Assembly (NCBI RefSeq): GCF_031458255.1
Contig: NZ_JAVDYC010000001.1
Coordinates: forward strand, 9,534,501-9,598,500
From: Catenuloplanes niger
Lineage (GTDB): Bacteria > Actinomycetota > Actinomycetes > Mycobacteriales > Micromonosporaceae
Length of the DNA stretch: 64,000 nt
Direction of reading: 5' to 3'
A program made the position numbers and the translations under genes. The notes under the pieces are model-generated. The model was not told the origin of the DNA. It was given only the letters and a program-made list of their open reading frames with translations, and did no database searches. How positions within the stretch are numbered: position 1 is the stretch's first letter; every line of letters begins with the position of its first letter. Shown here piece after piece: positions 17,422-26,708 of the stretch.

Positions 17422-17902
17422 CCTCGTGGAGGTGGTGCTCAACCCGGGCGAGTTCTGCTTCGGCGACGCCGGGACCCGGATCCACACGCTGCTCGGGTCG
17501 TGCGTGTCGATCACGCTCTGGCATCCGCGGCGCCGGGTCGGCGGCATGTGCCACTACATGCTGCCCGTGCGCCGGCTGCCCGGCGCGGCCGGCCCGCTCG
17601 ACGGACGGTACGCCGACCACGCGGTACGGATGTTCCTGCACGAGATCGGCCGGCACGGCACCCGCCCGTCGGAGTACGTGGCCCGGATGTTCGGCGGCGG
17701 CAACCAGTTCCCGCCGGCGCAGCGCCGCGGCCGCGCGCCGGACGTCGCCCGGGACAACATCGACGCCGGGCTCGCGCTGCTCGACCGGCACGGCTTCCAC
17801 CTGGCCGAGACGCACCTCGGCGGGCGCGGCGCGCGCCGGCTCTCGTTCGACGTGGCCACCGGTGAGGTGGAGTTGCACGCGACGTCCCGGCGGGCGCCAT
17901 GA
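17414..17902 (+). CDS. cheD: CheD chemoreceptor glutamine deamidase
   Basis: A 162-residue CheD. The catalytic Cys sits in [26 protein letters not shown] (Cys about residue 30; paired His in CHYMLP). [12 protein letters not shown] and the second-domain phrase [17 protein letters not shown] complete the family pattern. It deamidates receptor glutamines and in Gram-positives often binds CheC, but no cheC is visible in the window. The GTG at 17414 overlaps cheR by 8 bp; the stop overlaps cheB by 4 bp. Confidence 0.92.
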   Translation: MASLVEVVLNPGEFCFGDAGTRIHTLLGSCVSITLWHPRRRVGGMCHYMLPVRRLPGAAGPLDGRYADHAVRMFLHEIGRHGTRPSEYVARMFGGGNQFPPAQRRGRAPDVARDNIDAGLALLDRHGFHLAETHLGGRGARRLSFDVATGEVELHATSRRAP

Positions 17903-19185
17903 CCTCGGCCGGCACGATCCCCACGGTGCCCGGGCGGGCCATCGGCGTGCTGATCGTCGACGACTCCGCGGTGGTGCGGCAGGCGCTGACCGCGCGGCTG
18001 GCGGCGAGCCCGGGCATCGAGGTGATCGGCGCGGTCGCCGACCCGGTCTTCGCGATGGCCCACATGAACCGGGCGTGGCCGGACGTGGTGGTGCTGGACC
18101 TGGAGATGCCCCGGATGGACGGGCTGACGTTCCTCAAGAAGATCATGGCGGTACGGCCGACGCCGGTCGTCGTCTGCTCCGCGCTGACGGCCCACGGTGC
18201 CGAGACCGCCGTGGAGGCGCTCGCGGCCGGCGCGGTGGCGGTGATCCCACGGCCGGTCACCGGGCTGAAGCAGTTCGTCGAGACGCAGTTCTCCGACATC
18301 GTGGCGGCGGTGCGCGCCGCCGCGCTCGGTGGGCAGCGGGGACGCGCATCCGTACCGCCGCATGACGTTGATCTGGCTCTTGCGCCCGCCGGTGGTCGTG
18401 CGGCGCCGGCGCCGACGCGCGCCGTGGCCGCCACGCGGCTCGGGTCACCGCCCCCGGCCACCCGGCTCGCGCCGTTCCTGACCCCGCCGGACCCGCGGTT
18501 CGCGCCGCCGGCCGTGCCGGCCACGCGGCTCGGGTCGCCACCGGCCGCGCCCGCCGTCGTGCTCGACCCGCCCCACCTGACCGATCTGCCGGGACACAAA
18601 GCGAACAAGGCGGTCGTCAGCGCGGAACGGGTCGTGGCGATCGGGACGTCGACCGGCGGCACGAAGGCGCTGGAGGTCGTGCTGCCGGCGCTGCCGCGGT
18701 CGGTGCCCGGCGTGGTGATCGTGCAGCACATGCCGGAGCGGTTCACGGCCGCGTTCGCGCAGCGACTGGACACGATGTGCCGGGTGCGCGTGCGCGAGGC
18801 CGCGGACGGCGACGAGGTGCTGCCCGGGAACGTGCTGGTCGCGCCGGGTGGGCGGCACATGGAGTTGATCAGGATGGGTAGTGGTTACCGGGTGCGCGTC
18901 TTCGACGCCCCACCGGTCAACCGGCACCGGCCCTCGGTCGACGTGCTGTTCCGGTCCGTCGCCCGGGCGGCCGGCAACGCGGCACTCGGCGTGATCATGA
19001 CGGGCATGGGCGACGACGGCGCCCGCGGCCTGCTGGAGATGCACCGGGCCGGCGCGTTCACGGTCGCGCAGGACGAGGCGACGTGCGTGGTGCACGGCAT
19101 GCCGCACGAGGCCGTCACGCTCGGCGCCGTCGACCGGGAGGCGCCGCTCGGATCCATCGCGGAGGTGATCCACCGGTATGGCTGA
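17899..19185 (+). CDS. cheB: CheB receptor methylesterase (response regulator)
   Basis: A 428-residue protein. The receiver domain is at about residues 12-130, with [12 protein letters not shown] and phospho-acceptor Asp67 in [14 protein letters not shown] long Pro/Ala-rich linker (about 140-235) follows, containing two copies of ATRLGSPP. The methylesterase domain is at about 245-425, with catalytic Ser251 (GTSTGG), His277 (VQHMPERF) and Asp373 (MTGMGDDGA). The linker is unusually long for CheB. It removes methyl groups from receptors when phosphorylated by CheA. ATGA overlap with cheD, and an 8-bp overlap with the next gene. Confidence 0.95.
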   Translation: MTSAGTIPTVPGRAIGVLIVDDSAVVRQALTARLAASPGIEVIGAVADPVFAMAHMNRAWPDVVVLDLEMPRMDGLTFLKKIMAVRPTPVVVCSALTAHGAETAVEALAAGAVAVIPRPVTGLKQFVETQFSDIVAAVRAAALGGQRGRASVPPHDVDLALAPAGGRAAPAPTRAVAATRLGSPPPATRLAPFLTPPDPRFAPPAVPATRLGSPPAAPAVVLDPPHLTDLPGHKANKAVVSAERVVAIGTSTGGTKALEVVLPALPRSVPGVVIVQHMPERFTAAFAQRLDTMCRVRVREAADGDEVLPGNVLVAPGGRHMELIRMGSGYRVRVFDAPPVNRHRPSVDVLFRSVARAAGNAALGVIMTGMGDDGARGLLEMHRAGAFTVAQDEATCVVHGMPHEAVTLGAVDREAPLGSIAEVIHRYG

Positions 19186-20221
19186 GATGCTCTGGGTTCT
19201 GCTGGGCGTGTGCGCGGGTGGCGCGGCCGGCTACGGTCTCGGGCGGCGTCGCGCCCCCACGGCCGTCGCCGCCTCGCAGCCGGCCCACCAGCACCTGCAC
19301 AGCGTCAGCCGGCTCGCCGGATCGCTGGTGCCGGTCTGGTCCGCGCAGCTCACGTCGTCGCGGACGCAGATGGAGACCGCGGTCGGCACGCTCACCGAAC
19401 GGTTCGCCGAGATCGTCGAGAACCTCGACACCGTCCTCGAGTCGTCCACCGGCGTGCTCGACGAGGGTCAGGGCGGCACGTTCGACCGCAGCCGGGAACG
19501 GCTCGGCGGCGTGGTCGGCACGCTCGACGACGCGCTCTCCTCCAAGCGGGCGACCGTCGCGGAGCTGCGCACGCTGCTCGCGTTCAACGACGAGCTGCGC
19601 CAGATGTCCGGCGAGGTCACCGCGATCGCGGCGCAGACGAACCTGCTGGCGCTGAACGCGTCGATCGAGGCCGCCCGGATCGGCCGGGCCGGTGCCGCGT
19701 TCGGCGTGGTCGCGGACGAGGTGCGGCAGCTCGCCGACCGTTCCGCCGGCACCAGCGAGCGGATGGCCTCCAAGGTCGGGCACGTCGAGTCGACCATCAG
19801 GACGCTGCTCACCCACGCGGAGGAGACCGCGGAACGCGAGGACGAGGCGGTGGCCGGCGCGAACGCGGAGGTCCAGGCCGTCCTCGACGACCTGCAGGCC
19901 GTGGTCGCCGGTTTCCGGGACTCGTCCGCCACGCTGTCCCGCGCCGCGACCGGCATCCGCGGCGACATCAGCGACTCCCTGGTGAACCTGCAGTTCCAGG
20001 ACCGGGTGTGCCAGGTGCTGGAACACCTCCAGGCCAGCATCGACCGGCTGCCGGCCGTGGTCGAGGAGGCGGGCGAACGCGCGCGCACGGACGCGCCGCC
20101 GATCGACCCGGACGCGGTCCTCGGCGAGATGGAGGCCAGTTACACCATGGCCGAGGAGGTGGACGCGCACCGGTCCGGATCCGGCGCACAGGTCCGCGAC
20201 TCGGAGATCACGTTCTTCTAG
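19178..20221 (+). CDS. MCP-type signalling protein lacking a ligand-binding domain
   Basis: A 347-residue protein. One short N-terminal hydrophobic segment ([19 protein letters not shown]) runs straight into coiled coil. The receptor tip is intact: [20 protein letters not shown], then [17 protein letters not shown]. Downstream, [17 protein letters not shown] resembles the FQDxxxQ motif seen in CheZ and in some soluble transducers. There is no HAMP and no external sensor domain, so its input must be internal or protein-borne. Its place between cheB and cheY suggests a core signalling part rather than an ordinary receptor. The C-terminus (EITFF) is not a good CheR-docking pentapeptide. Confidence 0.88.
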   Translation: MAEMLWVLLGVCAGGAAGYGLGRRRAPTAVAASQPAHQHLHSVSRLAGSLVPVWSAQLTSSRTQMETAVGTLTERFAEIVENLDTVLESSTGVLDEGQGGTFDRSRERLGGVVGTLDDALSSKRATVAELRTLLAFNDELRQMSGEVTAIAAQTNLLALNASIEAARIGRAGAAFGVVADEVRQLADRSAGTSERMASKVGHVESTIRTLLTHAEETAEREDEAVAGANAEVQAVLDDLQAVVAGFRDSSATLSRAATGIRGDISDSLVNLQFQDRVCQVLEHLQASIDRLPAVVEEAGERARTDAPPIDPDAVLGEMEASYTMAEEVDAHRSGSGAQVRDSEITFF

Positions 20222-20230
20222 GGGGATGAC

Positions 20231-20599
20231 ATGGGGAAGACCATTCTCGTGGTCGACGACTCCGCGTCGGTGCGGCAGGTGGTCAGCATCGCGCTCAAGG
20301 GCGCGGGCTACGACGTGCTGGTCGGCACGGACGGCAAGGACGCGCTGGCCAAGCTGGACGGGCGCCGCGTCCACCTGATCATCTCCGACGTGAACATGCC
20401 GAACATGGACGGCATCACGTTCGTGACCGAGGCGAAGAAGCTGCCCGCGTACAAGTTCACGCCGATCATCATGCTGACCACCGAGTCGCAGGAGGACAAG
20501 AAGCGCCAGGCGCAGGCCGCGGGCGCGAAGGCGTGGGTGACGAAACCGTTCCAGCCCGAGCAGATGCTCGCGGCCGTGAGCAAGCTGATCGCGCCGTGA
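20231..20599 (+). CDS. cheY: CheY single-domain response regulator
   Basis: A 122-residue receiver domain with LVVDDSASVRQ (acid pair), phospho-acceptor Asp53 in IISDVNMPNMDG, the Thr/Ser switch in IIMLTTES and the conserved Lys in AWVTKPF. There is no output domain. In this operon it is the obvious CheA target acting on the flagellar switch. It starts 9 bp after the previous stop, with GGGGGATGAC as ribosome site. Confidence 0.95.
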   Translation: MGKTILVVDDSASVRQVVSIALKGAGYDVLVGTDGKDALAKLDGRRVHLIISDVNMPNMDGITFVTEAKKLPAYKFTPIIMLTTESQEDKKRQAQAAGAKAWVTKPFQPEQMLAAVSKLIAP

Positions 20600-20660
20600 A
20601 CGAGCCCGCGGGCCCGGCGCCCGCCGCACGTCACCGGCGGACCGCGGCGGAGGAGGCGGC

Positions 20661-20933
20661 ATGAGCACCGTGGAGCTCGCCGGCGAGCTGACCATCCACT
20701 CCGCGGCCGAACAGGCACCGCGACTGCTCGCCGCGCTGGAGGAGAAGAGCGTGCTGCGGGTACGGCTGGCGGACGTCACCGAGATCGACACGGCCGGGCT
20801 GCAGATTCTGTTGCTGACCCGGCGGGAGGCGGCCCGGATCGGGTCGACGGTCGAGTTCCGGGACGCGAGCCCGGCCGTCCGCGAGTCGCTGGCCATCGTC
20901 CACCTGGACCCGTCCCTGGAGGCGCTGTCGTGA
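20661..20933 (+). CDS. Single-domain STAS protein of the che operon
   Basis: A 90-residue STAS (anti-anti-sigma-like) domain. The core is VRLADVTEIDTAGLQILLL. Classical anti-sigma antagonists have DSSGL with a phosphorylatable Ser, whereas this one has DTAGL, the version common in chemotaxis-operon STAS proteins. Ser/Thr phosphoregulation is therefore doubtful. GGAGGAGG lies 6 bp before the ATG, and its stop overlaps the cheA GTG by 4 bp, so it is made together with CheA. Confidence 0.88.
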   Translation: MSTVELAGELTIHSAAEQAPRLLAALEEKSVLRVRLADVTEIDTAGLQILLLTRREAARIGSTVEFRDASPAVRESLAIVHLDPSLEALS

Positions 20934-23056
20934 GTTTCTCCGACGATGACGCGACCGAAGCCCTGGACATCTTCATCACCGAGGCCCGGGAGCTGCTGGA
21001 GTCCCTGGAGGAGGGCCTGCTCGGGCTGGAGACGGACCCGGACGCCACCGAGACCGTGAACGCGGTGTTCCGGTCGGCGCACACGCTGAAGGGCTCGGCC
21101 GGGCTGTTCGGACTGTCACACCTGGTCAGCTTCACGCACGTGGTGGAGACGCTGCTCGGACACGTGCGCGAGGGCGAGGTCCGGGTCACGCCGGAGCTGA
21201 TCAGCGCGCTGCTGCCGTGCGCGGACCACATCGCCGGGGTGATCTCCGGGGTCGCGGAGGGCCGGATGTCGGCCACCCCCGAGGAGGAGACCGCCGGCGC
21301 GGCGCTGCTGACCCGGCTCACGCCGTTCCTGCCGGGGTCGTTCGCGGCCGCCGTGCCCGCGGCCGAGGTCACCGACGTGGCCACCGATCCCGGCGCCCGG
21401 GGCTGGCGGCTGAGCCTGCGGTTCGGCCCGGACTGCCTGCGCAACGGCATGGATCCGCTGTCCTTCGTGCGCTACCTCGGCACGCTCGGCACGCTCGACC
21501 GGGTCGCGGTCGACGACTCCGCGCTGCCGGACGCGGCCGACATGGACCCGGAGAGCAGCTACCTCGCGTTCGAGATCGACCTGATCACGGACGCGCCGAA
21601 GGCGGAGATCGAGTCGGTCTTCGAGTTCGTCCGCGAGGACAGCGACATCCGGATCACGCCGCTGGCCGCCGCGTCCTACGTGGACTACATCGAGGCGATG
21701 CCGCAGCGGGACCGGCTCGGCGACGTACTCCTGGAGAGCGGCGCGGTCACCCCGAGCGAGATCGACACCGCGCTGCGGATCCAGCGCGAGCGCTCGCTGT
21801 CCGTACCCATCGGCCAGGTCCTGATCGAGGAGGGCATCGCCGACCCGGCCGTGGTCGAGGCCGCGCTCAGCCGCCAGCGCAAGGTCGCGGACAGCCGCTC
21901 CGGCGACACCCAGACGATCCGGATCGACGCCGCCCGCCTCGACCGGCTCATCGACCTCGTCGGCGAGCTCGTCATCGCGCAGGCCAGCACCACCATGCTC
22001 GCGGCCGGCGCGGAGGCCCAGGGCGAGGTCACCCGGCTCATCGACGAGGTCCGGCACAGCGCGCTGTCGCTGCGCATGGTCCCGATCGGCATGACGCTGC
22101 GCCGCTTCGAACGCGTGGTCCGCGACGTCTGCGTCGACCTCGGCAAACAGGTGCAGCTCACCATCACCGGCGGTGACGCCGAGATGGACAAGGCCCTGGT
22201 CGAACGGATCAGCGACCCCCTGCTCCACCTGGTCCGCAACTCCCTCGACCACGGCATCGAACCGCCGGCCGAACGGGTGCGCTGCGGCAAACCCGCGGAC
22301 GGCACGCTGCGGCTGCACGCCTACCACGACGCCGGCAACATCGTCATCGAGGTCGCCGACGACGGGCGCGGCCTGGACCGCGACCGGATCTTCGCCAAGG
22401 CCGTCGACCGCGGCCTGGTCCCCGCGACCGCCGCGCTGACCGACGCCGAGGTCTACGACCTCATCTTCGAACCCGGCTTCTCCACCGCCGAGACCGTGTC
22501 CAACCTGTCCGGCCGCGGCGTCGGCATGGACGTCGTACGCCGCAACGTGACCGCGCTGCGCGGCAGCATCGAGGTGGAGTCGGTCCGCGGCCACGGCGCC
22601 ACGATCCGCATCCGGCTGCCACTGACGCTCGCCATCATCGACGGCTTCCTGGTCGGCGTCGGCCCGTCGTCGTTCATCGTGCCGCTGGACCGGGTGACCG
22701 AGTGCGTCGAACTGCCGCCGGGCCCACAGGGCCGCGACTGCATGAACCTGCGCGGCGAGGTGCTGCCGTTCATCCGGCTCCGGCAGATCTTCGGCATCCC
22801 CGGCCTGCCGGCCCGGCGCCAGAACGTGGTGGTGGTCGAGCAGAGCGGGCAGCGCACCGGCCTGGTGGTCGACGCGCTGCTCGGCGAGTTCCAGACCGTC
22901 ATCAAGCCGCTCGGCCCGCTGTTCGCCAACCTCAAGGGCGTCAGCGGCTCCACGATCCTCGGCAACGGCGACGTCGCCCTCATCCTCGACGTCGGCCCCC
23001 TGGTCTCCGAACACACCGACCACGAACGCGCCCGCCAGGCCGTCGGCGTCGGCTGA
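20930..23056 (+). CDS. cheA: CheA histidine kinase with an MshEN-like insert
   Basis: A 708-residue hybrid-free CheA. HPt domain: about residues 1-115, phosphorylated His51 in RSAHTLKGSAG. Middle P2-like domain: about 160-245 (GWRLSLRFGPDCLRNGMDP). A tandem repeat follows: RLGDVLLESGAVTPSEI at 262-285 and a second, weaker copy at about 293-316, resembling MshEN/GspE-N motifs. Then dimerisation helices (about 325-385, ARLDRLIDLVGELVIAQ), the ATPase (LVRNSLDHGIE, DDGRGLD, SGRGVGMDVV) and the CheW-like domain. GTG start, coupled to STAS. It is the last gene of the operon and a hairpin terminator follows. Confidence 0.95.
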   Translation: MSFSDDDATEALDIFITEARELLESLEEGLLGLETDPDATETVNAVFRSAHTLKGSAGLFGLSHLVSFTHVVETLLGHVREGEVRVTPELISALLPCADHIAGVISGVAEGRMSATPEEETAGAALLTRLTPFLPGSFAAAVPAAEVTDVATDPGARGWRLSLRFGPDCLRNGMDPLSFVRYLGTLGTLDRVAVDDSALPDAADMDPESSYLAFEIDLITDAPKAEIESVFEFVREDSDIRITPLAAASYVDYIEAMPQRDRLGDVLLESGAVTPSEIDTALRIQRERSLSVPIGQVLIEEGIADPAVVEAALSRQRKVADSRSGDTQTIRIDAARLDRLIDLVGELVIAQASTTMLAAGAEAQGEVTRLIDEVRHSALSLRMVPIGMTLRRFERVVRDVCVDLGKQVQLTITGGDAEMDKALVERISDPLLHLVRNSLDHGIEPPAERVRCGKPADGTLRLHAYHDAGNIVIEVADDGRGLDRDRIFAKAVDRGLVPATAALTDAEVYDLIFEPGFSTAETVSNLSGRGVGMDVVRRNVTALRGSIEVESVRGHGATIRIRLPLTLAIIDGFLVGVGPSSFIVPLDRVTECVELPPGPQGRDCMNLRGEVLPFIRLRQIFGIPGLPARRQNVVVVEQSGQRTGLVVDALLGEFQTVIKPLGPLFANLKGVSGSTILGNGDVALILDVGPLVSEHTDHERARQAVGVG

Positions 23057-23078
23057 ACCCGGCCCTACATCACGCGTA

Positions 23079-23100
23079 CGGTCGCGGGGAGCCGCGACCG
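23079..23100 (+). terminator. Terminator of the che operon
   Basis: A 9-bp perfect stem (23079-23087 with 23092-23100) with a GGAG loop lies 22 bp after the cheA stop codon. Confidence 0.65.
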
Positions 23101-23229
23101 GACCACCACTGGTCACCATCTTCTTCGGCGCCCGGTGGGGGTGAGGCGGGGTTCGCCGAAGGTGTTGTTCTCGTGACATTCCCGGGTGGGTGTGGCCGGG
23201 TCGCAACCTGGGGCTGGCAGAGTCGGGGG

Positions 23230-24573
23230 ATGGCGCAGCGCGAGGATGAGCGGGACAGCGGGCTGGGCGTGGTCTTCCACAACCTGGACACGCAGGTCCT
23301 GACCGTCGGGCGGCGGCCGCGGCGGCCGCGGCGCCGGAGGGCGGGGCGGCAGACCGGGATGGTGGCGGCGGTGCTGCTCACGGCCGCGTTGATAGCGTCG
23401 CCCGCGATCGTCTACGCCGGCATGCTGCCGGATCGGCCGCGGGACCGGCCGGCGGGCGTGGTGCCGGCCGGTGTGGACGCGCCGGAGACGGCGGGACCGG
23501 CCGCGAGCACGCCCGCGCCGCCGTCCGGGCCGATCACCGTGGCCGAACTGCGCGGTTTCGCGCTGCAGCAGGTGCCGGCCGGGTGGACGTGCCCGGTCAG
23601 CGGCGTCACGGCCACCGAGGAGCCGGCCGTCGGGGCGGTCTGGGCCACCTCGATCGCGCACGGCGACGTGGACGGTGACGGGGCCGCGGACGCCGTGGTC
23701 GTGTTGCGGTGTGTGCTGAAGGAGTCGGCGGGGCCGGAGGCGGCGGTCGCGTTCACCCGGCTCGGCGCGGACGTGGTGCCGATCGGCGTGGTGACGGTGA
23801 CGACCGGGACGACCGTGCAGTGGCTGACCGCGGTCCGGGTGGCGGACGGCGGCGCGGTCACCGTGTCGTTCGGTGACCTACAGCCGTACGCGGATCAGCG
23901 CGCCGAGTGGACCCGCCACCAGGACGCGGACTTCTGGTACACCGGGAACGGCCAGTTCGCCGGGTCCCTGCCGTCGTTCACGCCGGTGGCGAACCCGTCC
24001 GAAAGACCGAGAGCCGATCTGTGGGTACGGAGTGGGAACCTCACCTACGACGCGGAGGGTGCGGGCACGATCTCGCTCACGGTCGGCAATCGCGGGCCGG
24101 CCCCGGCGGACGACGTCTGGCTGACGCTCGACCCGGGCAGCCCGCTCAGCGCGCGCGTCCAGGGCTGGGACGCGTGCCTGGAGGTCCGCACCGCCGCGCC
24201 CTGGGCGGTGCCGACCGAGGCCGGCCGCTCGATCCCGCTGTCCGCCGCGGCACCGGAAGCGACGCCGGGCACACCGACGACCTCGGGCGCGCCGGCGGCC
24301 CCAGGTGCGCCGGCGGCCCCAGGTGCGCCGGCGGCGCCGGAGGCCACGACGGGCCCGGCGGCGGACGTGGAGACACCGGGCGGGCAGTTCCCGGTGCAGT
24401 GCCGGCTCGCCGACCTCGATGCCGGCGAGGAGCGCAGCCTGCTGCTCGTCGTCCGCCGCGACGCGGGATCCGCGTCACAGGGGACGGTCGTGCTCTACCG
24501 GCGGGCGCTCGGTGGCGCACCGGTCCCGGACCTGAAACCGGGCGACGACCAGGCGGTCTTCGCCGTCCGATAG
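23230..24573 (+). CDS. Membrane-anchored extracellular protein, unknown function
   Basis: The product has 447 residues from ATG 23230. A ~43-residue cytoplasmic N-terminus ends in an Arg-rich cluster, then one transmembrane segment (about 44-65), then a large extracellular part. That part includes HGDVDGDGAADAVVVLRC (a Ca-binding, FG-GAP/EF-like DxDxDG loop) and later TISLTVGNRGPAPADDVWLTLDP, a CARDB/DUF11-like beta-sandwich phrase. An Ala/Pro-Gly repeat stretch (GAPAAPGAPAAP, encoded by repeats around 24290-24330) links to the C-terminal end. No family named. It follows the che operon but has its own upstream gap. Confidence 0.75.
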   Translation: MAQREDERDSGLGVVFHNLDTQVLTVGRRPRRPRRRRAGRQTGMVAAVLLTAALIASPAIVYAGMLPDRPRDRPAGVVPAGVDAPETAGPAASTPAPPSGPITVAELRGFALQQVPAGWTCPVSGVTATEEPAVGAVWATSIAHGDVDGDGAADAVVVLRCVLKESAGPEAAVAFTRLGADVVPIGVVTVTTGTTVQWLTAVRVADGGAVTVSFGDLQPYADQRAEWTRHQDADFWYTGNGQFAGSLPSFTPVANPSERPRADLWVRSGNLTYDAEGAGTISLTVGNRGPAPADDVWLTLDPGSPLSARVQGWDACLEVRTAAPWAVPTEAGRSIPLSAAAPEATPGTPTTSGAPAAPGAPAAPGAPAAPEATTGPAADVETPGGQFPVQCRLADLDAGEERSLLLVVRRDAGSASQGTVVLYRRALGGAPVPDLKPGDDQAVFAVR

Positions 24574-24625
24574 GGCTCCGCGGCACGGCGGGCGGACCGG
24601 CCCGCGGCGGGCTAGCATCGGCCCG

Positions 24626-25348
24626 ATGCTGGAAGCGGCGTTCTGGGGTTTCGTCGGCGGGTTCGCGCTGTTGGTCGGTGCCGTGCTCGGGCTGGTCCGC
24701 CCGGTGCCGGACCGGGTGGTCGGCACGGTGATGGCGTTCGGTGCCGGCGTGCTGATCTCCACCGTCTCGTTCGACCTGGTCGAGGAGGCGTTCACCGAGG
24801 CCGGCGCGGTGCCGGTCGGTGTCGGCATCCTGGCCGGCGCGGTCACGTTCTTCGCCGGTGACGCGATCGTCGACCGGCGCGGCGGCGACGACCGCAAGCA
24901 TCCGGCCGCGAACGCCGGCGGTGCCGCGTTCGCGTTGGTGCTCGGCGCGATGCTGGACGGCATCCCGGAGTCGGCCGCGATCGGCGTCTCGCTGCTCGGC
25001 GGCGGCGCGGTCAGCACCGCGGTGGTCGCGGGCGTGTTCCTGTCCAACGTGCCGGAGTCGCTGTCGGCCGCGGTCGGGTTGCGCGCGTCCGGCCGGTCGG
25101 TGCGCTGGATCCTCGGCCTCTGGGCGGGCGTCGCGGTCGTCTCCGCGGTCGCGGCCGCGCTGGGTTACGCGCTGCTCGGCGGCGCGGGACCGGCCACGGT
25201 CGCGGTGGTGCAGGCGTTCGCGGCCGGTGCGATCCTGACCATGCTGGCGGACACGATGGTCCCGGTCGCGGTCCGGTACTCCGGCCCGCTGGTCGGCATC
25301 GTGACGTGCGCCGGCTTCCTGCTCGCGTTCATGCTGACGCACGCCTGA
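24626..25348 (+). CDS. ZIP-family divalent metal transporter
   Basis: A 240-residue membrane protein with about seven or eight helices. The ZIP metal-site helices are visible: ALVLGAMLDGIPESAAIGVSLL (DGIPE replaces the usual HxxPEG) and VFLSNVPESLSAAVGL (NxPE). STVSFDLVEEAF near residue 50 is typical of the ZupT-like branch. There is no long His-rich loop. It would move Zn2+/Fe2+/Mn2+ inward; the missing His in the helix-4 motif leaves ion choice open. The start is ATG 24626. Confidence 0.8.
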   Translation: MLEAAFWGFVGGFALLVGAVLGLVRPVPDRVVGTVMAFGAGVLISTVSFDLVEEAFTEAGAVPVGVGILAGAVTFFAGDAIVDRRGGDDRKHPAANAGGAAFALVLGAMLDGIPESAAIGVSLLGGGAVSTAVVAGVFLSNVPESLSAAVGLRASGRSVRWILGLWAGVAVVSAVAAALGYALLGGAGPATVAVVQAFAAGAILTMLADTMVPVAVRYSGPLVGIVTCAGFLLAFMLTHA

Positions 25349-25442
25349 GGCGTCCCCCCGGCACACCGCCGCCTGCCGGTCACCCGGTCGCAAGCCTGTC
25401 CGCCGGCCACCCGGCCGCCCGCCCGGCCGCGCCACGCGAACG

Positions 25443-25529
25443 CACGACCGGCCCCGCACGCCACCCGGAAGCACGACCGGCCCCGCACGCCACGCGAACA
25501 CACGACCGGCCCCGCACGTCACCCGGACG
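25443..25529 (+). repeat. Three tandem 29-bp direct repeats
   Basis: The core CACGACCGGCCCCGCACG begins at 25443, 25472 and 25501, an exact 29-bp period, with small differences between copies. It lies in the 332-bp gene-free stretch 25349-25680 between two convergent genes. Besides the repeats that stretch shows only GC-rich sequence and no gene I can support. Confidence 0.75.
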
Positions 25530-25680
25530 CTCGGCTGCTTCGGCGGCGTGGGAGGTGCGGCCGGGTCGTGGTGACCACCCGCCGGCCGGCAGGGAGGCCG
25601 CCCGCGGCCGACCGGTGCCCGCGGGAGCACTCGGGACGCGGCCACGCCGGAAGCGGGACGATGAATGTCGCTCTTCGACG

Positions 25681-26622
25681 TCAGCTCGCGGGTGCCGCAC
25701 CGGAGCCGGCCGGGCGGGTCGTCGGCAGGCCGAAGCGGGGGAACAGCCGCGCGGCGTCGAGGAAGTTCGTGACGGCGGCGATGCGGCCGTCGGTGATCTC
25801 CAGCGCGATCAGCGACCACGGGCCGGTCGTGCGGTACTGCGCGTAACCGGGAAGGCCGTTGATCGTGATGGGCACGAGACGGGAGCCGCGGCAGCCGGCG
25901 CCGGTGCCGGTCATCCAGGCGCGGATGTCGGCCCGGCCGCGCAGCCACAGCGGGACCGGCGGCATGGACAGCGTCGCGTCCTCGTGCAGCAGCGCGGTGA
26001 GCGCGTCCATGTCGTACGCCTCGAACGCGCGCACGTAGCGGTCGAGCAACGCGTTCTGCGCCGCGTCGGTGACCGTGCGCAGGTCGCCGGGCGTGGTGGT
26101 GGCGAGCGTGGCGCGGGCCCGCTGGAGCGCGCTGTTGACGCCGGCGACGGTCATGTCGAGCAGGTCCGCGACCTCGGCAGCGGACCAGGACAGCACCTCG
26201 CGCAGGATCAGCACGGCACGCTGGCGGGGCGGCAGGTGCTGGAGCGCGGCGACGAACGCGAGCCGCACCGTCTCCCGCCCGGCGACGACGACGGCCGGGT
26301 CGTCCGGGATCGGGCCGAGCCAGGTGGCGTCCTCGAGCGGCGTGCCCGGTGACGTGGCGTGACCGGAGCCGGCCGGACCGAGGTCCATCGGGCGGACGCG
26401 TCGCTGCGCGCCGGTCAGCATGCTCAGGCACACGTTCGTGGCGATCCGGTAGAGCCAGGAGCGCAGCGCGGACCGGCCCTCGAAGCGGTCGAGGCCGCGC
26501 CAGGCCCGGACCATCGTGTCCTGGACCGCGTCGTCGGCCTCGAACGCGGAGCCGAGCATGCGGTAGCAGTACCCGGTCAGCTCCGGCCGGTAGGCCTCGA
26601 GTTCGGTCAGCACGTCGGTCAT
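25681..26622 (-). CDS. ECF sigma factor with C-terminal SnoaL-like domain
   Basis: A 313-residue protein. Sigma region 2 is at about residues 8-75 (GYCYRMLGSAFEADDAVQDTMVRAWRG, SWLYRIATNVCLSML) and region 4 at about 125-185 (LQHLPPRQRAVLILREVLSWSAAEVADLLDMTVAGVNSALQRAR). A SnoaL/NTF2-like domain of ~120 residues follows, with YVRAFEAYDMDALTALLHEDATLSMPP. This layout matches the SigG/SigX5-like (TIGR02960) group, which lacks a separate anti-sigma factor; the C-terminal domain is thought to control activity. It is divergent from an alpha/beta hydrolase gene, the likely local target. Confidence 0.92.
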   Translation of the reverse strand: MTDVLTELEAYRPELTGYCYRMLGSAFEADDAVQDTMVRAWRGLDRFEGRSALRSWLYRIATNVCLSMLTGAQRRVRPMDLGPAGSGHATSPGTPLEDATWLGPIPDDPAVVVAGRETVRLAFVAALQHLPPRQRAVLILREVLSWSAAEVADLLDMTVAGVNSALQRARATLATTTPGDLRTVTDAAQNALLDRYVRAFEAYDMDALTALLHEDATLSMPPVPLWLRGRADIRAWMTGTGAGCRGSRLVPITINGLPGYAQYRTTGPWSLIALEITDGRIAAVTNFLDAARLFPRFGLPTTRPAGSGAAPAS

Positions 26623-26708
26623 GGACGAAAAATCTATCCGGGGACCGATGAGTTTCCGTCACCCGCCCGGTCCTAGGGAGGTAAGAAGCATCAACGAGGA
26701 GGCAGCAC

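Noticed and set aside
21116-23206. Minus-strand 700-residue open frame over cheA
   Set aside because: The opposite strand has an unambiguous CheA. The shadow frame has no motif.
25443-25529. Possible CRISPR array
   Set aside because: Units are contiguous with no distinct spacers, and no cas gene is in the window.
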